Shown here piece after piece: positions 43,422 to 52,191 of a stretch of 64,000 bases of DNA (its first letter is position 1; the number at the start of each line of letters is the position of its first letter). The position numbers and the translations under genes were made by a program. Under the pieces are notes generated by a model. That model worked only from the letters and a program-made list of their open reading frames with translations. It searched no databases and was not told the DNA's origin. The stretch is from Hyphomicrobiales bacterium (lineage in GTDB: Bacteria; Pseudomonadota; Alphaproteobacteria; Rhizobiales; Rhizobiaceae), in the NCBI GenBank assembly GCA_900470195.1, contig UEIJ01000018.1, forward strand, positions 62,001-126,000. Reading direction: 5' to 3'.

Positions 43422-43963
43422 CCATGGCTCGTAAAATGATCCGGTACGGTTCGGCGGTGGCGCTGTTTCTCGCGGCGTCTGTTCCCGCTTTCGCCGATCC
43501 GCCCTCGCTCGGCAATCTCGATGAAATCCGCAAGTTCTGCGGCAATATCGACGATCAGGCGGCGGATGCCCGCTACGCGCTGCAAGCAAAGCAGTTGACC
43601 GAGCTGAAGGCCGATGTCGAGGAGCGGATGCGGGCGCTTGAGGAAAAGCGCCGGGAATACGAAATGTGGCTGAAGCGCCGCGACGAATTCGTCAGCAAGG
43701 CGCAGGATTCGCTGGTCGACATCATCTCGAAGATGAAACCCGATGCGGCGGCGGCGCAGATGGCGCTGATCGGCGACGAGGCGGCAGCCGCCCTGATCCT
43801 CAAGCTCAATCCGCGCGTTTCCAGCATCATCCTCAATGAAATGCCGCCGGAAAAGGCGGCGAAGCTCGCGCGCGTCATCGTGGGTGCGCAGCGCACCTCG
43901 ACCGCGCCGCAGCCTGCCAGCGACCAGCGCGCCGCGGCGCAGACCGGGAATACGGTGCAATGA
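43418..43963 (+). CDS. motE: Motility protein MotE
   Basis: A 181-aa secreted protein (signal peptide ending VPAFA) with a coiled-coil middle (TELKADVEERMRALEEKRREYEMWLKRRDEF) and a C-terminal MgtE_N-like helical domain (AAALILKLNPRVSSIILNEMPPEKAAKLARVI). This matches rhizobial MotE, described in Sinorhizobium as a chaperone for the periplasmic motor protein MotC. motC is present in this window. It overlaps flgI and flgH by ATGA. Confidence 0.9.
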   Translation: MTMARKMIRYGSAVALFLAASVPAFADPPSLGNLDEIRKFCGNIDDQAADARYALQAKQLTELKADVEERMRALEEKRREYEMWLKRRDEFVSKAQDSLVDIISKMKPDAAAAQMALIGDEAAAALILKLNPRVSSIILNEMPPEKAAKLARVIVGAQRTSTAPQPASDQRAAAQTGNTVQ

Positions 43964-44688
43964 AGAACAGCATGAACAAAGCGATCCTTGCCGCAGCGAC
44001 CCTCATCCTTTTGGCCGGTTGCGCGACCAAGCCGGAGGAAATCGGCCGGGCGCCTGACCTCTCCCCGGTTGCGGCCCATCTCGGCATGGAAAACAATCCG
44101 CAACTCAGCGGCTATCCGGTACGCCCGAGCAAGGCGTCCTATTCGCTCTGGGACCAGCGCTCGACCAATTTCTTCAAGGACCCGCGGGCCGCAACGCCGG
44201 GCGACGTGCTCACCGTCATCATTTCCATCAACGACCGCGCCAATCTCGACAACAAGACGGATCGCGAGCGCGTGTCGAAGGGCATCTATGGCGCGGGCGG
44301 CTCGTTCGCCACGAGCAGCAGCACGGGTGCCGGCGCTGGCGGCGACATGGACGCTTCGGTCAACACGCATTCCGACAGCAAGTCGAAGGGCAAGGGCACC
44401 ATCGAGCGCAGCGAGGATATCCGCCTGCAGGTTGCCGCCATCGTCACCGATACGCTGCCCAACGGAAACATGATTATCCGCGGGTCGCAGGAAGTGCGTG
44501 TGAACAACGAGTTGCGGGTGCTGAACGTGGCCGGTGTCGTGCGTCCGCGCGATATTTCCGGCAACAACACGATTTCCTACGACAAGATCGCCGAAGCCCG
44601 CATTTCCTATGGCGGGCGCGGCCGTCTGAGCGAAATCCAGCAGCCGCCTTACGGCCAGCAGATTCTCGATCAGGTTTCTCCCTTTTAA
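43960..44688 (+). CDS. flgH: Flagellar L-ring lipoprotein FlgH
   Basis: A 242-aa outer-membrane lipoprotein. The lipobox LLAGC puts the lipidated cysteine at position 21. Family blocks SLWDQRSTNFFKDPRAATPGDVLTVIISINDRANLDN and GNMIIRGSQEVRVNNELRVLNVAGVVRPRDI are clear. Forms the ring through which the rod passes the outer membrane. Overlaps motE by ATGA. Confidence 0.97.
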   Translation: MKNSMNKAILAAATLILLAGCATKPEEIGRAPDLSPVAAHLGMENNPQLSGYPVRPSKASYSLWDQRSTNFFKDPRAATPGDVLTVIISINDRANLDNKTDRERVSKGIYGAGGSFATSSSTGAGAGGDMDASVNTHSDSKSKGKGTIERSEDIRLQVAAIVTDTLPNGNMIIRGSQEVRVNNELRVLNVAGVVRPRDISGNNTISYDKIAEARISYGGRGRLSEIQQPPYGQQILDQVSPF

Positions 44689-44700
44689 GGCATACCGGAT

Positions 44701-45192
44701 ATGAGCGACACGACGGCAACGGAAAAGGACGGCAAGGCGAAGGGTTCCATCATGGGACTGCTGGCGGCTGTCGCCATCCTGACCGCTATCGCTGGCGGCG
44801 GCGGCTGGTATATGGGCGGCATGATTTCCGCCGACCGGCAGGTCGCGGCCAGGTCGTCGAAGGAAGACAAGCCGAAGCCGGGGGATTTTGAAGCGCGTTC
44901 CATCGGCGCGGTCGTGCCCCTGCAACCCATCGTCACCAATCTCGGCATTCCGCAGAACACCTGGGTGCGGCTCGAAGCCTCGCTGGTGGCAAAGCCCGGC
45001 CATGAAATCCCGGCGGCGACGGCTGCCAATGTCGGCGACGATTTTCTGAGCTTCCTGCGCAGCGTCAACCTCATGCAATTGCAGGGCGCGGCAGGGCTTG
45101 CCTATCTACGCGCCGATCTGGAAGAACGCGCGCGCCTGCGTTCGGAAGGCGCGGTCGACCGCGTCTTCATCTCGGCGCTGGTGGTGGAATGA
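44701..45192 (+). CDS. fliL: Flagellar basal-body protein FliL
   Basis: A 163-aa single-pass inner-membrane protein. The helix lies at about 16-38 (IMGLLAAVAILTAIAGGGGWYMGGMI) and the periplasmic domain contains PIVTNLGIPQNTWVRLEASLV, with FLRSVNLMQLQGAAGLAYLRADLEERA near the end. It stabilises the stator-rotor interface in other bacteria. The stop overlaps fliP. Confidence 0.9.
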   Translation: MSDTTATEKDGKAKGSIMGLLAAVAILTAIAGGGGWYMGGMISADRQVAARSSKEDKPKPGDFEARSIGAVVPLQPIVTNLGIPQNTWVRLEASLVAKPGHEIPAATAANVGDDFLSFLRSVNLMQLQGAAGLAYLRADLEERARLRSEGAVDRVFISALVVE

Positions 45193-45929
45193 AAAAATCT
45201 CTCGGCCTCGGCATCATCCTGACGCTCGCTCTTACCATCTCGGCGCAGGCGCAGCAGGCGTTGACGCTCGACAATCTGCTGCCGGCGGGCAGCGGGGCCG
45301 CGAGCGGCCAGATCGTGCAATTGTTCGGGCTTCTGACGGTGCTTTCCATCGCGCCGGGCATCCTCATCATGGTGACGAGCTTCACGCGCTTCGCCATTGC
45401 CTTTTCGCTCCTGCGCTCCGGCCTCGGTCTTCAGACCGCGCCTGCCAGCATGGTGATGATTTCGCTCGCTTTGTTCATGACGTTCTATGTCATGGCGCCT
45501 GCCTTCGACCGGGCGTGGAATAATGGCGTGCAGCCCCTGATGCGCAATGAAATCACGCAGCAGGCCGCATTTACCGAAATCTCCCAGCCTTTCCGCGAAT
45601 TCATGCTGGGGCAGGTGCGCGACAAGGATCTGCGGCTCTTTGAAGATCTCGCCGATCCATCTTTCCGCACCGGCGACGATGGCGTCGTGGATTTCCGTGT
45701 GCTGGTTCCCGCCTTCATGATTTCGGAACTGCGGCGCGGGTTTGAAATCGGCTTCCTGATCGTGCTGCCCTTTCTGGTGATCGACCTCGTCGTGGCGACG
45801 CTCACCATGTCGATGGGCATGATGATGCTGCCGCCAACCGTGATTTCGCTGCCGTTCAAGATTCTGTTTTTCGTGCTGATCGACGGCTGGAATATTCTGG
45901 TCGGAAGCCTGATACGTTCCTTCTCCTGA
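45189..45929 (+). CDS. fliP: Flagellar export gate protein FliP
   Basis: A 246-aa gate protein with a cleavable signal peptide (to SAQAQQ) and four helices. It has LSIAPGILIMVTSFTRFAIAFSLLRSGLG, GFEIGFLIVLPFLVIDLVVATLTMSMGMMMLPPTVISLPFKI and the ending DGWNILVGSLIRSF. Last gene of the flgB unit. The 230 bases after it hold the fliC promoter and leader. Confidence 0.97.
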   Translation: MKKSLGLGIILTLALTISAQAQQALTLDNLLPAGSGAASGQIVQLFGLLTVLSIAPGILIMVTSFTRFAIAFSLLRSGLGLQTAPASMVMISLALFMTFYVMAPAFDRAWNNGVQPLMRNEITQQAAFTEISQPFREFMLGQVRDKDLRLFEDLADPSFRTGDDGVVDFRVLVPAFMISELRRGFEIGFLIVLPFLVIDLVVATLTMSMGMMMLPPTVISLPFKILFFVLIDGWNILVGSLIRSFS

Positions 45930-46048
45930 CCCGTTTTGGTGCGCTTGAACGGACCCTCACTGAAATTGTGCGTCAGAAATCGCTAATACAGTACAATTCG
46001 ACTGAATTAATTAGCCTTTCGTTAATGTTTGAGCTCTAGATGTCGGCA

Positions 46049-46102
46049 CATGGTGGGTTTCCGCGCGTTACGCGGCAACAGGCATGATGCCGCTCCACCA
46101 TG
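46049..46102 (+). promoter_or_regulatory. Branched secondary structure in the flagellin leader
   Basis: CATGGTGG (46049-46056) is the reverse complement of CCACCATG (46095-46102). Inside this stem lie CCGCG (46061-46065) with CGCGG (46071-46075) and the palindrome GGCATGATGCC (46081-46091). Together they can form a three-way junction about 60 bases before the flagellin start codon. In Caulobacter FlbT binds the flagellin mRNA leader, and flbT is in this window. Target status is inference. Confidence 0.6.
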
Positions 46103-46161
46103 CCGGTAATCCAAAAACCCGGCCTGTCCCTCAGATTGTTTTTCCCAAGGGGCAAAAAACT

Positions 46162-47043
46162 ATGGCAAGTCTTCTGACTAATTCTTCCGCTCTGACCGCT
46201 CTCCAGAACCTCGCTTCGACGAACCGGGCGCTGGAAACCACTCAGGGCCGTATTTCCACCGGTCTGCGCGTTGGCGAAGCCGCCGACAATGCTGCTTACT
46301 GGTCGATCGCGACCACGATGCGTTCCGACAACAAGGCAAACTCTGCCGTTCAGGACGCTCTGGGCCTCGGCGCCGGCAAGATCGACACGGCTTACACCGC
46401 CATGAACAAGGCGATCGAAGTCGTCGACAAGATCAAGGAAAAGGTTGTTTCCGCGATCGGTTCGAGCGCTTCCGACAAGGAAAAGATCCAGTCCGAAATC
46501 AAGGTCATGATCGACCAGCTGAGCAGCACCGCCAAGGGTGCGAACTATGCCGGTTCGAATCTGCTTGCAACGGACACCGCTGGCGCGGCAGCCGGCTTCA
46601 GCGTCGTATCGTCCTATGACCGTGCATCTGACGGCACCGTCACGGTTGGCAAGATCGACGTCGACACGTCCAATCTCGTTCTGACCAAGGCTGACGGCAC
46701 CGCCGGCGGCGTTCTGGTTGACGTCATGGCAATCGACGTTAAGGGTGCGGCTGACGACGCCGCAATCGAAGCTTTCCTCGGCACCATCGAAACCGCAATG
46801 GGCAAGATGGCGAACGGCGCAGCTGAACTCGGCGCAGCAAAGTCCCGCATCGACATGCAGAAGGATTTTGTCTCGAACCTGTCCGACTCCATCGAAAAGG
46901 GCGTTGGCCAGCTCGTTGACGCTGACATGAACAAGGAATCGGCACGTCTGTCGGCTCTCCAGGTTCAGCAGCAGCTCGGCGTTCAGGCTCTGTCGATCGC
47001 CAACTCGTCGAGCCAGTCGATCCTGTCGCTGTTCCGCGGCTAA
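46162..47043 (+). CDS. fliC: Flagellin
   Basis: A 293-aa short rhizobial flagellin. N-terminal D0/D1 (SLLTNSSALTALQNLASTNRALETTQGRISTGLRVGEAADNAAYW) and C-terminal D1/D0 (LSALQVQQQLGVQALSIANSSSQSILSLFRG) are complete; the central variable domain is small (about 140-220). The ATG at 46162 follows CAAGGGGC; upstream in-frame codons belong to the leader. It is the only flagellin gene in the window, unlike Sinorhizobium with several. Codon choice is biased (Gly GGC, Lys AAG), in keeping with high expression. Confidence 0.96.
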   Translation: MASLLTNSSALTALQNLASTNRALETTQGRISTGLRVGEAADNAAYWSIATTMRSDNKANSAVQDALGLGAGKIDTAYTAMNKAIEVVDKIKEKVVSAIGSSASDKEKIQSEIKVMIDQLSSTAKGANYAGSNLLATDTAGAAAGFSVVSSYDRASDGTVTVGKIDVDTSNLVLTKADGTAGGVLVDVMAIDVKGAADDAAIEAFLGTIETAMGKMANGAAELGAAKSRIDMQKDFVSNLSDSIEKGVGQLVDADMNKESARLSALQVQQQLGVQALSIANSSSQSILSLFRG

Positions 47044-47065
47044 TCGATAACTGAGCTAGCATGGG

Positions 47066-47090
47066 AGCGCGTCCCGAAATGAGACGCGCT
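47066..47090 (+). terminator. Hairpin immediately after fliC
   Basis: AGCGCGTC (47066-47073) and GACGCGCT (47083-47090) form a perfect 8-bp stem around CCGAAATGA, 22 bases after the stop codon. It is followed by TCTG rather than a long T-run, so it could be a moderate terminator or an mRNA 3' protector for abundant flagellin mRNA. Confidence 0.55.
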
Positions 47091-47186
47091 TCTGCGCCGG
47101 GTTGCCGGCGCTCGCGAGTTCTCAGGCAAATCAGGGGTTCGCATCCGAACCGACCTGATCGGATCGGATGTCTTTGGGCGGAAAAC

Positions 47187-47212
47187 GGGGCGCGGGATTC
47201 ATTCCGCGCCCC
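47187..47212 (+). terminator. Intrinsic terminator between fliC and fliF
   Basis: GGGGCGCGG (47187-47195) and CCGCGCCCC (47204-47212) form a perfect 9-bp stem with loop GATTCATT, followed by AATTCTTTT. This is the best terminator candidate for fliC and isolates fliF from it. Confidence 0.8.
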
Positions 47213-47259
47213 AATTCTTTTCGCTGTCTCTGAAAGCGCCTGCTTTCATCAGCCGCCAC

Positions 47260-47284
47260 TTTCGCGCAAGCTTCGCGGGCTAGG
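47260..47284 (+). promoter_or_regulatory. TCRCGCAAG-type direct-repeat site upstream of fliF, candidate FtcR box
   Basis: TTCGCGCAAGCTTCGC (47261-47276) continues to GCTAGG (47279-47284). It contains CGCAAGCT and CGCGGGCT as a 9-base-period direct repeat. The first 16 bases and the GCTAGG are identical to the site upstream of flhA. FtcR is known to act on the fliF promoter in Brucella, and OmpR-type regulators bind direct repeats. The assignment is inference. Confidence 0.55.
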
Positions 47285-47313
47285 TTGCGTCCATCATTAT
47301 GGCGGTGGTGTGG

Positions 47314-49053
47314 ATGCAGCAGAATTTCCAGCAATTGATCGAACAGCTCAAGGCTACGCTTGGCAAGCTCGGCGCGCGAAAACTCGTGGCGCTTGGGCTG
47401 GTGGGCGCGGCGCTCATGGCCGCGATCCTTTACACAAGCATCTATCTGGGCCGTCCGTCCTATGAAACGCTCTATGTCGGCCTTTCGCGTGACGATGTGA
47501 ACCGCATGGGCCTTGCGCTCGGCGAGGCAGGCATCCCGTTCGATGTGAAGGCCGATGGCTCGTCCATTCTCGTCCCCATAGGCAAGGCGGAAAATGCCCG
47601 CATGTATCTGGCCGAAAAGGGCCTGCCGACATCGAACAATGCCGGTTACGAGCTGTTCGACAATATGGGCTCGCTCGGCCTCACCTCGTTCATGCAGGAA
47701 ATCACCCGCGTGCGCGCGCTCGAAGGCGAAATCGCCCGCACCATTCAGGCCATTCGCGGCGTGAAGGCCGCCCGCGTCCACATCGTTCTGGCCGAAAAGG
47801 GTTCATTCCGTCGCGGCGATCAGAAGCCGTCGGCCTCGGTCGTCATCCGCGCTGAAGGCGGCTTTGCCGCCGAATCCGCCCAGTCCATCCGCCAGCTGGT
47901 CGCCGCCGCCGTTCCTTCGCTTGATGCTTCCGCCGTCACGGTTCTCGACACCAATGGCCGCCTGCTGGCATCGGCTGGCGAAGCCGCCAACGGTGCCGCG
48001 CTCATGACCGCCTCGCTGGAACAGCAGGTCGCAGGCAATGTGGACGACAGCATCCGCAAGGCGCTGGCGCCCTATCTTGGCATGGGTCATTTCCAGACCA
48101 GCGTTCAGGCCGTGCTCGATACGGACCGCCGCCAGACCAACGAAACCATCTTCGATCCGGAATCCCGTGTCGAGCGTTCGGTGCGCGTTGTCCGGGAAAG
48201 CGGCGATTCCCGCAACAACCGCAATGACCACGCAACCGGCGTCGAACAAAACATTCCGCAGGAAGAAATCCAGAACCGCAACGGCGAAAGCTCGACCGAA
48301 AAGACCGACCGCCGTGAGGAACTGACCAATTATGAAATGAACAGCAAGACGGTTTCCACCGTCAGCGACGGCTATGCCGTCAAGCGCCTGTCCATCGCCG
48401 TGGTCATCGATCAGGCGCGGCTTCTGGAAACCGCTGGCACCACGCCGCCGCCCGCCAATTTCGTGGACCAGCAGATCGCGAAGATCCGCGACCTCGTGGC
48501 AACCGCCGCCGGCCTCAACGCGGATCGCGGCGACGTCATCAACGTGACGGCGGTGAACTTCCTCGATCCCGCCGGTGCCGACATGGAGCCGGTCTCCACG
48601 CCGTGGACCGATACGGTGCTCCGCCAGAGCGGTTCCTATGTCAATGCGCTCGCCATCCTTGCCGCTGTCGGTCTCCTGATCTGGTTTGGCCTGCGTCCGC
48701 TGCTGCGTGACCAGAACGCCAACCCGACCGGAACGGAAGTCGCTATCCGCCAGACGGGTGAAGTGGCGACGCCGAATTTCGTCGGCGCTCAGGCGGCAGG
48801 TGAAGGCGTACAGGCCGTCATCGGCGGGCCGGAAGCCTATGCCGACCAGATGAAGTCGAGCCTTAGCGATCTTCGCCAGCGCATGCGCATGCCCGCCAAG
48901 CTGCGCCTTGAACAGATGATCGACATGGACGAGGAGCGTGTCGCCGCAGTTCTCAAGCAGTGGATTCACGAAACCGCCGCCAGCCGCGAGGCCCAACCGT
49001 TGAAGGAACCGGCCGCAAAGGCTTCGGTCATGCCGGAGCTTGAGGCGGCCTGA
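47314..49053 (+). CDS. fliF: Flagellar MS-ring protein FliF
   Basis: A 579-aa MS-ring subunit. Transmembrane helix 1 is near residues 24-44 (LVALGLVGAALMAAILYTSIYL), ring-building motifs follow (GLPTSNNAGYELFD, SFMQEITRVRALEGEIARTIQAI, ASVVIRAEGG), helix 2 is near 440-460, and the C-terminal FliG-binding tail is SLSDLRQRMRMPAKLRLEQMIDMDEERVAAVLKQWI. I prefer ATG 47314 (GGTGGTG upstream) to ATG 47299. First gene of the fliF-motB-motC-fliK unit. Confidence 0.96.
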   Translation: MQQNFQQLIEQLKATLGKLGARKLVALGLVGAALMAAILYTSIYLGRPSYETLYVGLSRDDVNRMGLALGEAGIPFDVKADGSSILVPIGKAENARMYLAEKGLPTSNNAGYELFDNMGSLGLTSFMQEITRVRALEGEIARTIQAIRGVKAARVHIVLAEKGSFRRGDQKPSASVVIRAEGGFAAESAQSIRQLVAAAVPSLDASAVTVLDTNGRLLASAGEAANGAALMTASLEQQVAGNVDDSIRKALAPYLGMGHFQTSVQAVLDTDRRQTNETIFDPESRVERSVRVVRESGDSRNNRNDHATGVEQNIPQEEIQNRNGESSTEKTDRREELTNYEMNSKTVSTVSDGYAVKRLSIAVVIDQARLLETAGTTPPPANFVDQQIAKIRDLVATAAGLNADRGDVINVTAVNFLDPAGADMEPVSTPWTDTVLRQSGSYVNALAILAAVGLLIWFGLRPLLRDQNANPTGTEVAIRQTGEVATPNFVGAQAAGEGVQAVIGGPEAYADQMKSSLSDLRQRMRMPAKLRLEQMIDMDEERVAAVLKQWIHETAASREAQPLKEPAAKASVMPELEAA

Positions 49054-49055
49054 CG

Positions 49056-49763
49056 ATGAGCGCGCTTTCCCTCAGCCGTTATCTTCCCGATTTTTCAACC
49101 CATCATATCGGTGATGAGGCGGTGGAGATCATTGCCGCGCCTCTGCCGCCGAAACCGCTGAAGGAAACGCCTGCCTCGCCAGCCGTGAGCGAGACGCCGA
49201 AGCGTGCAGCTTCCGCCGAAAAATCCGCTGCCGCCGAGCAGGCGGAAGTTGCCGCCATTATCGCCGTTGAGGAAGAAAAGCGCGCTGCGTTTGAAGCAGG
49301 GCGAGAGGATGGCCACAGGGAAGCCCAGACACTTTACGAAGCCGAGAAGGTGCGGCTTCTGCGTGAGCATGAGTCCGAGATCGAAACGCTGCGCGCCGCA
49401 TTCTCGCGTGAGCAGGCCCTGCTCCTGGCGGGGAGCTTGACCGAGGCGTTGACTGCGCTGGAGCGCAATCTTTCGGGCCAGATCGCCAACATTCTGATGC
49501 CATTGCTGGCGCAAAAGATGGAGCGCGAGGCGGTCGCCGAATTTGCGCGGCGCATTGCGGCGCTGGCGCTTGACGGTGAAGCACCGGAAATCGCTGGTCC
49601 CGCGCGGCTGATTGCGCCGCTCGGTCAACACGCCGCCCTGCTGCCTTCCGGCTGTCGGTTTTCGGAAACCGGCGCTGACGAACTTTCCTTTTCCTTTGGC
49701 GACCGGGTGCTCGAAACGCGCATCGCGCCGCTTCTTGAAGAATTGAAGGCTGCGGTCCAATGA
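49056..49763 (+). CDS. FliH-like flagellar export ATPase regulator (candidate)
   Basis: A 235-aa protein with a proline/alanine-rich N-terminus, a highly charged Ala/Glu/Arg coiled-coil middle (about 60-125; EEEKRAAFEAGREDGHREAQTLYEAEKVRLLREHESEIETL, containing GREDGHREA like the glycine-repeat helix of FliH) and a globular C-terminus. It lies directly after fliF where FliH is often encoded and no other FliH is visible in the window. Overlaps motB by ATGA. The assignment rests on architecture and position, not on sequence identity. Confidence 0.6.
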   Translation: MSALSLSRYLPDFSTHHIGDEAVEIIAAPLPPKPLKETPASPAVSETPKRAASAEKSAAAEQAEVAAIIAVEEEKRAAFEAGREDGHREAQTLYEAEKVRLLREHESEIETLRAAFSREQALLLAGSLTEALTALERNLSGQIANILMPLLAQKMEREAVAEFARRIAALALDGEAPEIAGPARLIAPLGQHAALLPSGCRFSETGADELSFSFGDRVLETRIAPLLEELKAAVQ

Positions 49764-50887
49764 ACATCGATCCCGAAACCAAGCGAGAGATCATCATTGT
49801 GCGCCGCGGCGGGCATGACGACCATGACAGCCATCATGGCGGCGTGTGGAAGATCGCCTATGCCGATTTCATGACCGCGATGATGGCCTTCTTCCTCGTC
49901 ATGTGGCTCATCAATGCCGCCAATGAGGAAACCAAGGCGGCGGTTGCCAGCTATTTCAATCCCGTCAAGCTGATGGACCGGCATTCCAGCCCCAAGGGCG
50001 TGCAGGATGTCGAGGAAAAAGACGGCAAGGTTCGCTATGAAAGCGACCAGCAGATTGAAAACAGCACCAAGGTCATCAACGATACGACCGTCGCGCCGCC
50101 AAGCGAACAGGAAGAGCGCCAGCTTTTCCGCGAACCCTATGCAGTCCTTTCGGAACTTGCCCACGAGACCGGCGTATTGCAGAACCAGTCCGCCAAGGGC
50201 GATGGCGGCACGTCGCAGTCCGGTCCCGCAACGGGTGCCGAGGGCGGCGAAGCCTATCGCGATCCGTTCAGCCCGGACTACTGGTCGAGCAAGGCTGTCG
50301 GGGACCTGACACCGCCCGATGCCGCACCTTCCGCTCCGCCCAAGCCGGAAGCGACCCAGCCAAAACCGGAGGAGGCCGCAAAGCCTGCGGAAACGTCTGC
50401 AGAAACGCAGGAACAACTCATCGCCGATCTGAAAAAGGCGGCTGAGGGCGAAACCGCGAAGGAAGGTGCGGCGGCAAAGAAAGCCGAGCCGATGCCCGAT
50501 GTGACGGTGGTTCCCGTCGATGGCGGCGTGATGATCCAGCTTACCGACAAGATCGACTATGGCATGTTCACCATCGGCTCGGCCAAGCCCGACGCTCGCG
50601 TGGTGCAGATGCTGGAGCGCATCGCGCAGGTGATTTCGCGCCAGCCCGGCGAAGTCATCATCAGCGGGCATACGGATGCGCGTCCGTTCAAGAGCGCGAC
50701 CTATGACAACTGGCGCCTTTCCTCGGCGCGCGCGCAGATGGCCTATTACATGCTGGTTCGCGGCGGGCTTGATGAAAAGCGCGTGCTGCGTGTGGAAGGC
50801 TACGCCGACCGCCAGCCCAAGAACACCAGCGATCCGAATGCGGCTGAAAACCGCCGCATCGATATTTTCCTCAAGTCCGCGCCATGA
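49760..50887 (+). CDS. motB: Flagellar stator protein MotB
   Basis: A 375-aa stator subunit. The N-terminal helix AYADFMTAMMAFFLVMWLINA carries the proton-accepting Asp36. A plug region and a long proline/alanine/glutamate-rich linker (about 170-235) follow, then the peptidoglycan-binding OmpA-like domain with ISGHTDARPF and RVEGYADRQPKNTSDPNAAENRRIDI. Longer than enteric MotB because of the linker, as in rhizobia. Overlaps its neighbours at both ends. Confidence 0.96.
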   Translation: MNIDPETKREIIIVRRGGHDDHDSHHGGVWKIAYADFMTAMMAFFLVMWLINAANEETKAAVASYFNPVKLMDRHSSPKGVQDVEEKDGKVRYESDQQIENSTKVINDTTVAPPSEQEERQLFREPYAVLSELAHETGVLQNQSAKGDGGTSQSGPATGAEGGEAYRDPFSPDYWSSKAVGDLTPPDAAPSAPPKPEATQPKPEEAAKPAETSAETQEQLIADLKKAAEGETAKEGAAAKKAEPMPDVTVVPVDGGVMIQLTDKIDYGMFTIGSAKPDARVVQMLERIAQVISRQPGEVIISGHTDARPFKSATYDNWRLSSARAQMAYYMLVRGGLDEKRVLRVEGYADRQPKNTSDPNAAENRRIDIFLKSAP

Positions 50888-52191
50888 GGCAGCTTGTGAG
50901 GCGCTCACTTCTGGCGTGTGTCGCAGGCCTTTCCCTGATGGGAGCGGCGTATCCGGCTTCCGCGCAAACGCAGGCACCGGCGGGGACCCGCACGCTGCCG
51001 GTGCTGGAACCCTACAAGCTCGTGCGTTCGCTACGCATGTTGCAGGATCAGATCGTCGCCGGAAAGCCGGAAGCGGTGGTCATGCTCAACAAGCTTCTGG
51101 GCTTCGTCAGCACGGATATGGGGCGGGCGCCGGGCGACGTCTGGAACAATCCGGAAAATGTCTATGCGGCGATCATCTATCTCTTCAACGGCGGCAATCC
51201 GGAAGCAGTGCGCAAGGTTCTTGCCGACCTCAAGACGGATGCCGTGCCGCCGGAACTGGTCAAGGGCGCATTGGCCTATGCTTCCGGCCAGACGATTGAA
51301 GTGGTGAAGCTTTTCTCGGTTCCGCTGTCGCCTGACGTCCCTGCGGAACTGAAGGCGTCCATCGTGCTCGTCACCGCCAGCCAGATGACCGCCTTCGATC
51401 CGGCGACTGCCTTGATGCGGCTCGATCAGGTGCGGCTTGATGCGCCGGGCACCTTGTTCGAGGAAGCGGCGATCCGCCGGTCGATGCCGATTGCGGCGAA
51501 GCTCGGCGATGCCGACAAGATCAGGCTTCTTGCGCGCAACTATCTCCAGCGCTTTCCGCGTTCGCCCTATATGCGTGATTTCATGGCGCAATTTGTCGGT
51601 GCGGCGCTGAAACTCAACGACCGTATCGGCAATGCGGAACTGGCGAAGCTGATCGGCTCGGCTGATCCGGTGATGCAATATTCGCTTTATCTGCAGATCG
51701 CGCGCGGAGCGCTTGTCGATGGCCAGACGGAGCGGGCGCGTTTCATGTCGGCCGAGGCGAAGAAGCTTGCCGACAGGCTGAAAACCGACCCAACCCGGGC
51801 AAATCTTTACGCGGCGGCAAGCGATGTGGCGTCGGATTCAGCTGGCAGCGCGCTGCGGGAACTGTCGCAGATTTCGCCCGACAAGCTGCAGGAGCCGGAC
51901 CGCAAATTGCTGAAGGCCGCCGAAGCGGTCGGTACGCTTGTCACCCGCACGCCGGATGCCTTGCCGCCCGCAAAACCGGCCCTTACCGAACGAGACGTGC
52001 CGCCGATGGCAGTAGCGAATTCGCAGGAAAACGGGGCGGAAAAACCGGTTCCAAACTCCGCGCCAGCCCCGATGGCCGCCAACTTGAAGCCGGTCAAAAA
52101 CCTTCCCGAAGGTGATTTGCAGAAAACGATGGAAGATGCGCGGCGCAAGCTTGCCGAAATCGATGCCTTGCTAGGAAAGACCGTTCAATGA
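50884..52191 (+). CDS. motC: Periplasmic motor protein MotC
   Basis: A 435-aa secreted protein. The signal peptide ends at about SAQTQA. The mature protein starts LPVLEPYKLVRSLRMLQDQIVAGKPEAVVMLNKLLGF and is largely helical, with an Ala/Pro-rich segment before the C-terminal ALPEGDLQKTMEDARRKLAEIDALLGK-like coil. This matches rhizobial MotC, a MotB-binding periplasmic protein needed for rotation. Overlaps motB and fliK (ATGA). Confidence 0.9.
   Translation: MRQLVRRSLLACVAGLSLMGAAYPASAQTQAPAGTRTLPVLEPYKLVRSLRMLQDQIVAGKPEAVVMLNKLLGFVSTDMGRAPGDVWNNPENVYAAIIYLFNGGNPEAVRKVLADLKTDAVPPELVKGALAYASGQTIEVVKLFSVPLSPDVPAELKASIVLVTASQMTAFDPATALMRLDQVRLDAPGTLFEEAAIRRSMPIAAKLGDADKIRLLARNYLQRFPRSPYMRDFMAQFVGAALKLNDRIGNAELAKLIGSADPVMQYSLYLQIARGALVDGQTERARFMSAEAKKLADRLKTDPTRANLYAAASDVASDSAGSALRELSQISPDKLQEPDRKLLKAAEAVGTLVTRTPDALPPAKPALTERDVPPMAVANSQENGAEKPVPNSAPAPMAANLKPVKNLPEGDLQKTMEDARRKLAEIDALLGKTVQ

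Noticed and set aside
43573..45078. Open frame of about 500 codons antisense to motE, flgH and fliL
   Set aside because: Three overlapping recognisable flagellar genes occupy the plus strand; the minus frame is a shadow.
45990..46035. CtrA-type box upstream of fliC (TTAA ... TTAA near 46007-46024)
   Set aside because: The two TTAA tetramers are spaced by about 11 bases rather than 7, so the consensus is not met.
46084..46161. N-terminal extension of flagellin
   Set aside because: Flagellin begins at the conserved MASLLTNSSALTALQNL; the upstream codons lie in the structured leader.
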